Below, one piece after another: positions 1 to 11,030 of a stretch of DNA of 64,000 nucleotides; position 1 is the stretch's first letter, and each line of letters starts with the position of its first letter. Position numbers and translations under genes: made by a program. The notes beneath the pieces were generated by a model that was given only the letters and a program-made list of their open reading frames with translations, searched no databases and was not told the DNA's origin. Location: contig NW_005179236.1 in NCBI RefSeq assembly GCF_000350225.1, positions 1-64,000 of the forward strand, in the 5' to 3' direction. The stretch is from Chondrus crispus (Eukaryota; Rhodophyta; Florideophyceae; Gigartinales; Gigartinaceae).

Positions 1-3000
1 ATCTACAACGTCCTCGGCTCGATAGCCACAGAGGGATATGCATTTAAACCCCGCACGATCGCCGTTGATACGTGCTCGGGGAATAATCTGGTGAGGAAGG
101 CCGACCTTCCCCCCGATTGGACGCCTTACGTCGTGCACGACGCACCTCTGCCACGATTGGCAGGCGCCAATAGCAACCCCCTCAAGCTTTCGGCCGTCGT
201 CCGCCTGGCAGTGCGGTTGAGGAACACGGTGTTCCGAATTCTGTTCGTAGTCGCGGACCAGCTTGCCGTGCCGGTCCTTCTCGGCACGGCCTTCATCGAT
301 ACGCACGTGCGATGTATCGACATCGAAGCTCAACGAATGGAGCTACGCCAGGGCGGTTCCGTCGCCATCGTTGACGGAAAGGGGGAGTCGACTCCCCCTA
401 CCAGGCGACACGGGCGACACACGGGTCGGCCAGACGTACGCGAGGAGGCCCCGCAAGCGATCCGAATCGCCCGCTGGGTTACCATCCCCGCGATGTCACA
501 AGCCCGCGTACGTGTGACAACCGCGGGGAGGGGCCTCATGTTCCTGGAACCCAAGCCCTCACTCCAACACCGACATGGAGTGAGGCTGACGAATGGCGTC
601 GCGGAGGTCCTACCGAATCAGACCTTCGACGTTATCGTCGCGAATTTCTCACGACGAGAAAAGAGGCTTCCGAAGCACACCGTCGTGGGATACGCGAAGT
701 GCAACCCCCTCGCGATCCTCTTTCTCGAACGTAAGGTCGCCGAGGGGATCGCGCACGCGCTACACCTGACCGACTTGACCGATCAAGTCCGTAGGGTAGG
801 AGTTCGCCGATCCAACTCCGACGATAAGACCACCGCCGGGGGCAGGGGGGTTGACCCGGACGAACGGTCACCTTTATGCCAACCGACGGCGAGGGGTACT
901 GTACTCCCCCAGCAAAAGGATCCCGAAAATCCACCGATGGATTGGGAAAAAGTGATTGACCTGTCATACATCGACGATGACAAGCTCCGTGGCCACGTAC
1001 TCGAGATGCTCCGTAAGCACTCGAGTCTGTGGAGCGGTGCGCTTGGGACGATCCAAGCCACGGAGCACCGCATTCCCCTCGAACCGGGAACGAAACCGAT
1101 TCGTTCCATGCCCTATCGGAAGGGCCCGGCCATGCGCGAAATGGTCGCGAAGGAGGTCAACAAGATGTGGAACGCAGGGGTTATCGAACCCGCGAGCACC
1201 GAGTGGGCGTCCCCGGTGGTTCTCGTACCGAATAAAGACGGCTCTCTTCGGTTCTGCGTGGACTACCGGCGTCTCAACGCGAAGACCGCAGCGGACTCGT
1301 ATCCGCTGCCACGGATGGACGACTGCATCGACTCGTTAGGAGATGCAGCCGTCTTCACCATGTTGGACTGCAATTCCGGTTATTGGCAGATCCCGGTCGC
1401 TCCGGAAGACCGGGATAAGACCACGTTTACGACGCACATGGGCACGTTTCGCCACTTGCGCATGCTGTTTGGGCTCAAAGGGGCACCGGCCACCTTCCAA
1501 CGAGCGCTCGACATAATACTCTCCGGAGTCCGCTGGCAAATATGCCTCGTCTATCTCGACGACGTGATCGTGTTCTCCCGTACGCCCGGAGAACACGCGA
1601 GGCATCTCGATACCGTCTTGAGCTTACTGCGGAGTTCCGGTATCTCCCTTAAGCTCAAGAAGTGCAGCTTCTTCCGACCAAAGGTGCACTACCTGGGGCA
1701 CGTCATCTCCCAGGCAAGTTGAGCGTGGCCGATACGGCGGCCGACGCTTTCAAGACGTTCACGTTCCCGAGGACGTTGAGGCAAGTGCGCTCGTTCCTCG
1801 GGGCGTGTAACGTATACCGCCGATTCGTTAAGGGGTTCGCTAAGATTGCGCGTCCTCTGACCGACATGACGCGCAAGGATTCGGATCCCGATTTCTATAA
1901 CCCCACGGAGCTGCAACTTCAGGCGTTCGAGAACCTTAAGAAGTGCATGATCGCTCCGCCGATCCTCGCGTTGCCCCGGCACGGTCGTCCGTACATGATA
2001 GACACCGACGCGAGTGCCTACCAACTCGGCTGCACCTTACTTCAGGAGCACGAAGAGCCGAACGACTGGCGCCCCGTGGGGTATTGGTCGTACTCACTGT
2101 CCGATAGTGAGCGCAACTACAGCGCTACCAAACGCGAGTGCTTCGCCGTAGTGTGGGCCGTCCGCACACTACGGCCGTACGTAGAAGGCACGAAGTTCAC
2201 CGTACGGACGGACCATGACGCCCTCCGATGGCTCATGTCCCTCACCGAGAGTTCCGGAAGACTCACCCAGTGGCGGCTACGTCTGGCTGAATACGATTTC
2301 ACCATTCAGTACCGCCCCGGACGCGTGCATCAGGTGCCCGATGCCCTGTCACGACTTGTGTCGCCGAAGGTCGCCGATGACCTTCGCTCCACCGTCGAGG
2401 TGGATGACGATATCCCCACTTTCGACGGGGGCACGACAGTTCGAGACGTATCGAACGAGCTCGCGGACCACGCTTGTACCGCGAGCTGTGATCATCAGGC
2501 CGTCCATGTCTTCGTAACGACACGGAATCAAGCCAAAGCCCGAACAAGGTCGCGCGCACGGACGCGCGACGAACCGCGAGGTGACGACGAAGCCCCCGCT
2601 CTCCAAGGACCCAATTCGTTTTGGGAGGAGAACGACGAGTTCGACGCCGCCGACATCCAGCGCGCCGAAGACCCTGAGGCTGGCGCGCTCGACTCCCCGG
2701 TCGCCCCATCGCAGGACGACCTTCCGGCCCCTCTTACGATAGAGGAGATAGCCGAGTAGCAACGCGTGGATGACTTCTGCCAAACCGTTTTGGCACGACA
2801 GTCAGAGTCCCGGGGCTCCGCGTTCTTCGAGGACCACCAAGGGGTGCTCAAGCGGAGACACCCCTTCGACCCTGATATCGTTCAGGTCGTGGTACCTCGG
2901 ACGCTCCGCGCCAGGCTCCTTCCCCTGTGCCACAACCCGGCCATCGCGGGGCACCCGGGCCAGAACCGTATGTACTACGCACTTCGACGCGAGTACTACT

Positions 3001-4223
3001 GGCCCCACCTGGCTGCAGACGTAGCAGCCACGGTGCGAGGGTGTCGAACCTGCGCGATGAACCGGGTGAAGCGGAGGAAACATCTCAACCGATTGAGATT
3101 GTTTCCAGCTACGAGGCCCCTTGAGAGCCTCGCGATCGACATCTTGGGGCCGCTACCCAAGACGAAGACAGGAAAACGGTTCCTGCTCGTGATTACGGAC
3201 CGCTTCAGTAAGCTAACGCAAGTCGTTGCGCTCCGCACGATAACAGCGCACACGGTCGCAGTTGCGTTCTGCGACTCGTGGGTGTTCAAGTATGGCGTCC
3301 CTCGCACGTTGCTTTCGGACAACGGCCCGCAGTTTAATGCCAAGTTCTTCCACAGCACGTGCCGCGTTCTGGGGATAACGAATTTGTACACTTCGGCGTA
3401 CCATCCCCAGACGAACGGGCAAGTCGAGCGTTATAACCGAACAATCGCCTCGATGCTGCGGAACTACGTGGGTGAACACCAGGACGACTGGGATGTGTAC
3501 GTGGGGCCGCTTACGTATGCGTACAACTCCCACGTACATCGCACCACACGCACCACGCCGTTTGAGCTCGTGCTCAGCAGGCCACCGTCGGAGTTCTCTC
3601 TCCGACGGGCGGACGGCGACGCGCCCCCTTCCGATAGGGGGAACCAACGTGCCGAGTTCCTCAAGACCTTGGATTCGACTATCCAGAAGGCCTACGGGAG
3701 CCTGCGTCGGACGCAGGCTCGCTACAAGCGCGACTTCGATAAGCGCATACGACGTATTAATTCCCGGCTCCGTCCCGGGGAATACGTATATCTCAACCCC
3801 ACTGATGGGGCTAAGACATCAAACAAGCTCGCTTCGCCCGCTGTCGGACCCTACCGCGAGCTCGCCAATGACCGCCAAACCATCACGATCGATCGTGATG
3901 GGGTCACCGAGCGAGTCTCCGCCGACCGCTGCGTGTACGCGCCGTCTCCGATAGACGCGCCACGAGCAAGTACGACGACCCCGCGGGACCTCGCCGATAA
4001 GGTCACCGCGGGAACGCAGTATGCCGTCGAACGGCTACTGAGACATCGAGTCATGGAAGACGGAACTACGGAGTTCCTCATCAAGTGGGCGGATTACGAC
4101 GCGCCCACTTGGACTGCGCGGACTCACGTCCCGGAGGAGTTGGTGTTTCGTTACGCCCAACGCCTCCGGAGACGTACCGGCAGAGACCTCACCCAAACCG
4201 TGAACGCGGACGTTCACGCTTAA

Positions 4224-7200
4224 GAGGGGGGCCCTCAACCGCTCCTTCGCGGATTAACCCCAGCCTGCACGAACAGACGAAAACGGGAAGCGAAGGAGAA
4301 CGGCGGACCCTATCGGAGGGTCACAGCCGGGGACGTGTTCAAGTCAAGTCGTCTTGGCTTCTCGGACGTCAAGGACGCGATACATAAGAACAGGACAGTA
4401 CGAACTGCCTGAAAAAAAATGTTGGGCCCTCGTAATGACCGACATTACGAGGACCGCAAAACCCCGTTCGGATCGGAAAAGTCGGATGACCCCCCCCCCG
4501 AACAGGATTGCTAGACGATCCGTTAAGTCCAGCAACCACGGCGAGGACGGGCGCCCGACGAACGAAGCGATCAGCGGTGGAATCAAGACAAACCCTCCGT
4601 GGGCGGAGCTAGCGACCAGAATGCCCGTCGCTTGTGTCTCGGCATATCCGAGAAGGTGGAAGCTCACGGCGAGCCATCAATCAGCATCCGGGTTAGACAG
4701 CCCGGCAGAAGACCGGATCATGGTCCTTTCGGTTTGGGTTGTGCGCGAGAAGACGCGCGAAACGCGCAAGCAGACGCGCAGGCGAGGGGAGCGGCGTCAA
4801 GAGAACGCGTGCTAGGGCAGTTCAATAAGAGCGAGGAAGCGAGAGCAGCTCAGTCGGAGGGGCACCAATATACGCGCACGGACGCGAGACACTTCAAAAC
4901 CGCCGCCGGCACATGCCCCATGAGAGGGAAAATTGCGGCGGGGGATGAGAACGTTACACGTGAGCGGCGCCGGAGGCGCGCGCCATGCACCAACGCCGCT
5001 TGCGTCATCACCAAATCACCCCGCCACGATCCCACTAAAATAACGAAAAATCAACGGTGGCAATTACACCAGCACGTGCATGGCGCACGGGGGTACTGTA
5101 TGCCATACCGAAAGCAGGGAGAAGGCCGACGGCGCTGAGCTAGGGTACAACGGGTACCGGACAGGAGGTACACACGTCTGCCGCCTCACCAAAGGGGAGG
5201 GAGGTGCGAATACGACAAACGGACGCCGCGCAATCCCGGCTCCGACACCCCCAAGCCGACCGAACGGCTTTCATCCACAGTCACCTCCGCACACATCCGA
5301 CCGCGTACCAATCACGCGAGATGCCCGAGCCGTTCTCCCGCGAGCTGCTCCCGCGCGTTCGAGCCCGCGCCCTCCCCGCCGTCGAGGGCGAGAGGCGCGG
5401 TAGAACGCGAATCACCGACAGCTGGCGCCTCTAACATCTCCACTGCGCTTCGCACGTCTCCTTCGATTTCCCGCATACAGGACACGGGTCGCACCAGGCC
5501 TAACGTACGAGACGAAGACCCAAAGAAGACCCGGGACGCGCGACCGAGGCGAATTCCGTCCGGGAAGACGCGGCACGGCGCCGCCCGCGCGCCTCGCCGT
5601 CCGATCGGCCCCTGCCCCTAGTCCCCTCCTTGAGCGGCCGACCACGTACCGGTTGAGCGACTGGCCCGAGCCGTCCTCCCGCGAGCGACGAAGGACCGGG
5701 CCGCCACGGAATAGGAGAAGACGAACGCGAGTCGATCCCGCGCTTTCGAGCCCTCGCCGCCGACGGCGAGGGACGCCGGAGAGCTCAAACCCACGACGGC
5801 CCGCGTCGACCCCACCGATACTCCACGATGTTTCTTTTTTTTAGCCGCAGGGGCATCGCGGAGACTTAGCGCCTCCATCCCCACGCCACCGCTTAGGGTC
5901 AGACGAACCATGACGGCACCCGAACCGCTTCGCTCTCCTTCGTTGCTGCCGTTGGACACCGCTCGGGGGAGCGCGATCGAATGCATTTAGGGATGAGGCG
6001 CGTCGACACAGCAAGAGAAGGAGATTCTGCGTATCGAGCGCAGTGGGAGCAAGAGAACGTTGAAGGCCGAACGCCGACGAGATGGAAGATGAAAGGAGTT
6101 ACGACCGAGCGGGCATCCCGACTGTGACTTAGGGTCTGGGTTGGCCGGCACGTGGACGGACCACAGTGCACAAGGCGCATCGAAACGACGTCAGATGGCC
6201 CGCCGCCCTCCGTTCGAGAGCCCAAAAGGACACCGGTACGGGACCCGGTAGCGAAGAGGAATGGGTCGTCGGCCCCGCGCTCACCCGACGGCACCACGCC
6301 CCCGGAGGGTCGGAGACCGAATGCAACTAACTTAACGAGCTTCTCAACCGCCCCTCCCTCCGGAATGGAGAGGCGGATAGGAGCCACGACTCCAAGCGCG
6401 ACCTCGGTCGGCGCGACGAAGAAAGAGAGAGGGGACGTAGGCGGATGAAGCGGACATCTTTAATGTTATGGATAGGGGACGCACCGCGTCACACCGGGGC
6501 GACGCGGTGCGGTAGGCGTGTTCAACGGGGCGCGTTCACCGGCAGCCCTGAGGAGCCCATGTCTCAAGCCCCCGAAGGGCAATAACCCGGATCACTCGGG
6601 TCCCCGGGGTCGAGCTCCCCAAGGGTGAGCATGGGGACGCCCCCGTGACCGACCCCACCGGGTGGGATGGTAGCCGAGCCGACGGAACTACGGGGATTCG
6701 TCTGAGGCGGGACCGATCACGGCGGTGATCCGGACAACTCCCGAAATCCCGGTTACGGTAACGGGCGACTGGGCGTACCGAGACTAGCCGCGAAGGGGCT
6801 CTCGACGGCACACGAAACGAAATGCGAACCGCCTCGGCAGGGCCTGCGCCGAGCCCTGCCGTCACAGTAGAGTCGCGAAGCGTCACAAGGAATGGACCAG
6901 AACGGCGAACCGCCGCCTGGAGACACATCGGAACCCCCAGGGGGCATTGCCGGGGGTGGGAGTTGCCACCACGGCCGAAGTTGCCACCCTCGCCAGTGTG
7001 ACGAGGGCGGCAGCGGCGCCCTGACGAGGAGGCCCGTGCGCCGGAGATGGGTAGGGTCACCGGAGAAGCGATCCGCGGTAGCCCGTATGGCCGCGGGATG
7101 CGCGACCCCCGCGCTAATACGGCCCTCAAACCCAAAAAAGGGGGGCCGCGAGGCGACCGAAGCAAAGGAAAACGATCGAACGTTGAAGGAGAAGTAACAA

Positions 7201-7272
7201 GAAAATGCCTTAGGGGCTTTACAAGAAGAGAGCTAACGGACGATGTACGGGACCATAGAACGACCCGAGAGC
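4224..7272. other. E1 spacer between pol and the antisense gene, no gene seen
   Basis: About 3 kb of GC-rich sequence lies between the end of the pol chromodomain and the end of the antisense frame. Short open frames exist on both strands (for example 6536-7276 on the minus strand), but they are Arg/Pro/Gly-rich and show no domain, so I treat them as chance. A block around 6565-6590 (GGGCAATAACCCGGAT) resembles one at 7325-7345 (GGGCAATAACTTGGAT), suggesting a small internal duplication. The matching spacers in E2 and E3 are only about 0.2 kb, so this one is unusually long. Confidence 0.5.
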
Positions 7273-9963
7273 TCAACGGCTCGTGCCGTTAGAGGGCGCT
7301 GACGGGCCGGAAGCACGCGCCCTCGGGGGGCAATAACTTGGATGAGACGGCAACTCGGGCTCCATTTCATGGAGCGGAGGAAGTCCGGCCTCTCCGTGGG
7401 GAGTCCAACCCCGAGGCGGATCAGCAGAGGTCGCGGGTGCGTCGGTCGTCGAGAGGCCGTACCCACGACCCTCAGAAGAATCTCGAAGATTCTGCGGCGG
7501 CGGGGACGCAGCACGCTCCGGGGGCCCAACACGAGCGGCTCTGAGCGCGTCACGTTCTCCGCGATACCGATCGCGGTCGAAGACGGCGCGCTGGAGATCC
7601 CTCGCGCGACGTGAGGAGGCATCGCGTAGGACCTCGAGATCGCACCGGGCGTCGCGAAGCTGTGCAGCGAGAGAGTCGCGCTCCGCAGCGAAAGACTGGC
7701 GCTCCGCCCCGAGGCGAGGCGCCTCGCTGCTACGCTCAAGATACCAGTTCGTCAGGGTCCGCAGTAGGCCCTCTATGCTCCAAGTCCGATCAATTAGGTT
7801 CCCCAGGGCGCGGGACAACCTGGGGATCGCGGTGATCTCTCGGCGAGTTAAATCGAGATGGAGCGCTTGTCCCCGCGGGGTACCAGGGTACCCAACGGAA
7901 CCAAGGGAGGGGAGCGGAGGTAACGTAGGCTCCGCCACCGTGTGGGGACCGATAACGGGAAGGCCCCGTACCACGTTCGTCCCAGCCGACGCGACGGCGG
8001 GGGACTCCCCGTCAAGGTCGCGATACCTCTTCCGTCGTGCCTCTCGCGCAGTAGAACCGACACCCCCTTTGCTCCGAGAGGGTGCCGCCAGGAGGGGATT
8101 CGGACGTGCCACGAAGGCATCTCCTTGACAATCATAAGCCAGGAAGGAACTCCGGGTCCCTGTCGTATAGTCGGTCCACGGTCGCCTGTTACGTTCGGGC
8201 ACCGCGACGGCGCGGTGCATCAAGTCGAGGACCGAGGTGTAGGACCATGGGACATTCGGGGAACCGCGCTCCAAGGGGTGCAGGGTCACATCGGGCAGAG
8301 GCGGCGCGACTCGACCCAGGAAGGACAGCACACCGACGGGCTGTACGAAGGCGCGTCCATGTACCGAGACCTCGCTCATGAAAGCGTTACAGGTGGACCA
8401 CGCCCATTCGCACTCGTAATTGTAGACAAGTTCCTCATACGCCGGGTGCCTCGAGTCAGCACACGCGAAGCCGAAATGCTTCAATGCGTAGGGGAGTAAC
8501 GGATGCACTCCCAACGAAGGGAGTGCCTCCCCTACGCCGGGCGGGAGCTCCGGAAAATTGCTTCGCGATAGGCCCGGAGAGAAAGCAGCGGATGGGAAGA
8601 CACGACCGTCGTCCTCGTCGGCGTGGCGGTACGCTGACCAATCATTAGGAGCCAGGGCGATATGGTGGATGCGCATCAGGGCGCAAGCGGACTTCTGCAG
8701 AGCCGCACGAACCCTTGAGTAGGCACGAGGACGGGGGCTGACGTACAGCCCCGCTACCTCTGAAAGTATAACACGACGGGGAGCTCGGGGGTCCCGGTGG
8801 AAGAGGTACGTCGACATTCGATCGACGTATTCGACCTCTTCCACACTATAGGCAAACGTCCTATCACTGGGTATCTCGTCCGGAATTTGGTAGGCAGCAC
8901 CGTCCCCCTCGGACAACAGACGACCCAAGGCAAGGGACGCCTCCGCTGCCAGGCCACCTTCGTAAATGGTGCGGATCCGGAGCAGGTCGGGGCGCAGGTA
9001 AGCCCTCGCCAGAAGTTCGCCGACGGTCACGCCCGACCGAGCGTGACGGCGCCACGCGTAGTTTAGGCGGCTGAGCGGTAACGGAACCGACCGCTCCAGG
9101 GGCACCCCCAGCCACTCCGTAGAGGTGTCGACCACCTCTTCCTCCGTGGCCCTGCCAAGCCGGGACGCTGTCGTCGGAGCACCAGGGCGCCGGCAACTAC
9201 CAGAAGCTCCATATGAGCCCTCTGCGGGCTGATACGTGCCCTCGCACGACCATGCCACGAGCTCCCCGCCGGAGGAACCACCGCCGACACCGACACGCGC
9301 AGGCCGAGAGGGCATCGGACCCCCTGCCACCAAGGACGATGGCGCGGTGGGCGGCAAGGCGGCGAGCGACGGAAGACTTGGGTCTTCGGGCACTGTAGGG
9401 ACCCGGGGCCCTCGGGCCTTCCGGAACGGACGGGGAGGCCACCACGGCGTCGGAGCGGCACCGTTGACGACGGTAGGAGGGAGTCGTGATGACCCCGCCG
9501 CCTCGACGGAGGCGGGGTCATCAAGGGTCGGGGCGCAGACGACCGGTGCGTCCGATCCACTGCCAGACAACGACCGCGGAAGCGAGGGGCTGTCCCGAGG
9601 GGTAGCCCGGGGCGACATAGTGAGGACGAAAGGGCGCGAGCCGATTAGGCAAACGAGAGAGTAGGGGGGCTCGTGGAGAAGGAGAAAGAACGCCGCTTGC
9701 CGGGTAGGAGGGGGAAGAACGGACTCCCCCGGAGGGAGTAGCGGGGTAATGCCGACGGCGAGCCCCAAAGGCACGCGCACAACCGCACGGCGGCAAGGAG
9801 CCGAGGCCGAAGAGGGGGAGACGAGGTCCCCGGTTGACAGGAAGGGGGTCGAGAGGTCAGCACGCGCGCAGAGGAGCACGAGACAGGACCCCGGGGATAC
9901 CGACCAGAGAGCGGAGCCGTGAGAAGGAGCGAAAGGGGCCGTATGGAGTACGCGGTTAGACAT
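7273..9963 (-). CDS. Antisense accessory protein of gypsy element E1 (aORF family), 896 aa
   Basis: A long open frame runs opposite to pol at the 3' end of E1. The N-terminal ~115 residues are hydrophobic and Pro-rich; a more likely start is Met115 (MSPRATPRD). The central part (about residues 280-600) matches the layout of the antisense proteins of E2-E4: a PELPPG/LPYALKHFGF stretch, then an EW core (YECEWAW, about residues 515-525), then GRAFVQP and a leucine-rich segment. Residues of about 735-825 are rich in Leu, Arg, Glu and Ala and look like a coiled coil. The first ~270 residues of the supposed product are low-complexity. No enzymatic motif was recognised. The frame could be partly fortuitous in such GC-rich DNA, but the likeness to the other three argues against that. 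Function is unknown; it would be expressed from the 3' LTR side, converging on pol. Confidence 0.6.
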   Translation of the reverse strand: MSNRVLHTAPFAPSHGSALWSVSPGSCLVLLCARADLSTPFLSTGDLVSPSSASAPCRRAVVRVPLGLAVGITPLLPPGESVLPPPTRQAAFFLLLHEPPYSLVCLIGSRPFVLTMSPRATPRDSPSLPRSLSGSGSDAPVVCAPTLDDPASVEAAGSSRLPPTVVNGAAPTPWWPPRPFRKARGPRVPTVPEDPSLPSLAALPPTAPSSLVAGGPMPSRPARVGVGGGSSGGELVAWSCEGTYQPAEGSYGASGSCRRPGAPTTASRLGRATEEEVVDTSTEWLGVPLERSVPLPLSRLNYAWRRHARSGVTVGELLARAYLRPDLLRIRTIYEGGLAAEASLALGRLLSEGDGAAYQIPDEIPSDRTFAYSVEEVEYVDRMSTYLFHRDPRAPRRVILSEVAGLYVSPRPRAYSRVRAALQKSACALMRIHHIALAPNDWSAYRHADEDDGRVFPSAAFSPGLSRSNFPELPPGVGEALPSLGVHPLLPYALKHFGFACADSRHPAYEELVYNYECEWAWSTCNAFMSEVSVHGRAFVQPVGVLSFLGRVAPPLPDVTLHPLERGSPNVPWSYTSVLDLMHRAVAVPERNRRPWTDYTTGTRSSFLAYDCQGDAFVARPNPLLAAPSRSKGGVGSTAREARRKRYRDLDGESPAVASAGTNVVRGLPVIGPHTVAEPTLPPLPSLGSVGYPGTPRGQALHLDLTRREITAIPRLSRALGNLIDRTWSIEGLLRTLTNWYLERSSEAPRLGAERQSFAAERDSLAAQLRDARCDLEVLRDASSRRARDLQRAVFDRDRYRGERDALRAARVGPPERAASPPPQNLRDSSEGRGYGLSTTDAPATSADPPRGWTPHGEAGLPPLHEMEPELPSHPSYCPPRARASGPSAPSNGTSR

Positions 9964-9986
9964 GGCTCACGCTCTACAAGCACCCG

Positions 9987-10562
9987 TGTAGTATAACCCC
10001 CCCTGGGGCTTTATCTTACATTAGATCAACTCAGAATCGGATCGGTTACTGTAGAGCTCGATGCTCTACAGTACCACCACGTGTACCCCTGAGTACAGGG
10101 GGGCACGTGTACACGTGTACGCGCGGAACGAAGTGCGCGCGCACACGTGTACTGTCAGCCCCGATGGCTGACAGTATTACAGTGTCGACCGACCGCTACA
10201 GTACGTCGCTACAGTACATCGGTACTGTACTATTATGATAGGTTATTGTGTACATTAAATATGGAGCGGACCCGCGGCGGTGGAGGAGGACAAGCACGGA
10301 CTTGTCACCCACCGACCGTCAAGGTCCGACTTCCCGCTTATTCTAAGGTAGCGCTCGCTAACTACCTTAGAGCGGCACCGAGCGCGGGTTGAGGACGCGC
10401 GCAGTACGCCCACGAGCCGGCTCCGCCTCCGCCCGTCGGTACTGGATCGTTACCCAGTACCGCGCCGGGGCGTCGAGGCGTCGAACCGCTCGCGCGTACC
10501 GGCGCCCTCCCCGTTCCCGCTCTACCACGCTACCCGGGCCCGCTGCCCGGTGCCGTTAGCTG
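9987..10562. repeat. Probable 3' LTR region of E1, rich in hairpins
   Basis: The stretch begins TGTAGTATAA, the same ten bases that start the E2 end sequence at 16918. It contains several perfect inverted repeats: CTGTAGAGC/GCTCTACAG at about 10050-10073, CACGTGTAC runs around 10078-10155, and ACTGTCAGCC/GGCTGACAGT at about 10150-10175. Such hairpins, next to the start of the antisense frame, suit an LTR or promoter region. I could not find its right end or a flanking duplication, and E2 begins directly after it. Confidence 0.4.
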
Positions 10563-10736
10563 GTGTCCCGCTTCACCCCCGTCTTCCCGTTCGGACGGGG
10601 TCTACGTCGAACTGTGCATACACCCCTCTCCGTTGGGGGTGTTTATGCTACACCATCCCCCACACACATCCTGACACTTGGCGTGCCGGTCCCCGGAGAG
10701 GCCGACGCTAAGGAAGGGGGAGGGAACAAAAATAAT

Positions 10737-11030
10737 TCCTCGACTGCTACGGAGGAACAGGCGCGACGCGAACAACCAGTTACGGACGATGGCAGAAGAC
10801 AATCCTCCACTGCTACGGAAGGATACGCGCGTCGCAAAGAATCCGCTACGGACGAAGGCAGGATTAATTCCCCACCCGCGGGGGAATGTGCGCGACGAGA
10901 AGGACCCGTTACGGACGATGGCAGAATTAAATCCACCACCGCTACGGGAGGAGGCGCACGACGCGAAGAACCGGAAACGGACGACGCCCACAGTGGCAAT
11001 CCCGCTAACGCGGATGAGCGGACCGATACG
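10737..11030 (+). repeat. Imperfect tandem repeat, about 66 bp per unit, ahead of the E2 reverse transcriptase
   Basis: Four to five units code for a degenerate ~22-residue block whose core reads TATEGYARR...VTDDGR. The units differ by substitutions and small length changes, so the array is not recent. It sits where a protease and gag end would be expected in a complete gypsy pol. Confidence 0.6.

Larger units (their letters stand above)
1..10530 (+). mobile_element. E1: Ty3/gypsy chromovirus-type LTR retrotransposon, 5' part outside the window, broken
   Basis: The reading frame is already open at base 1 and shows a retropepsin active site (VDTCSGNN) near base 85, so gag and the 5' LTR lie to the left. 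Parts in order: protease at about 0.1-0.7 kb; reverse transcriptase at about 1.0-1.7 kb with the YLDD box; RNase H at about 1.7-2.4 kb; integrase at about 2.9-3.6 kb with the HHCC zinc finger and DDE core (DILGPLP, SDNGPQF, TNGQVERYN); and a C-terminal chromodomain near 4.02-4.19 kb. A spacer of about 3 kb and then a long antisense frame (7.27-9.96 kb) follow. A TGTAGTATAA start at 9987 may open the 3' LTR, but no polypurine tract is evident there and the right end is only approximate. The copy is broken, with at least two interruptions in pol. Confidence 0.85.

Noticed and set aside
6536-7276. 246-aa minus-strand frame in the E1 spacer
   Set aside because: Arg/Pro/Ser-rich low-complexity content, no motif, and no counterpart in the other gypsy elements; likely a chance frame in GC-rich DNA.
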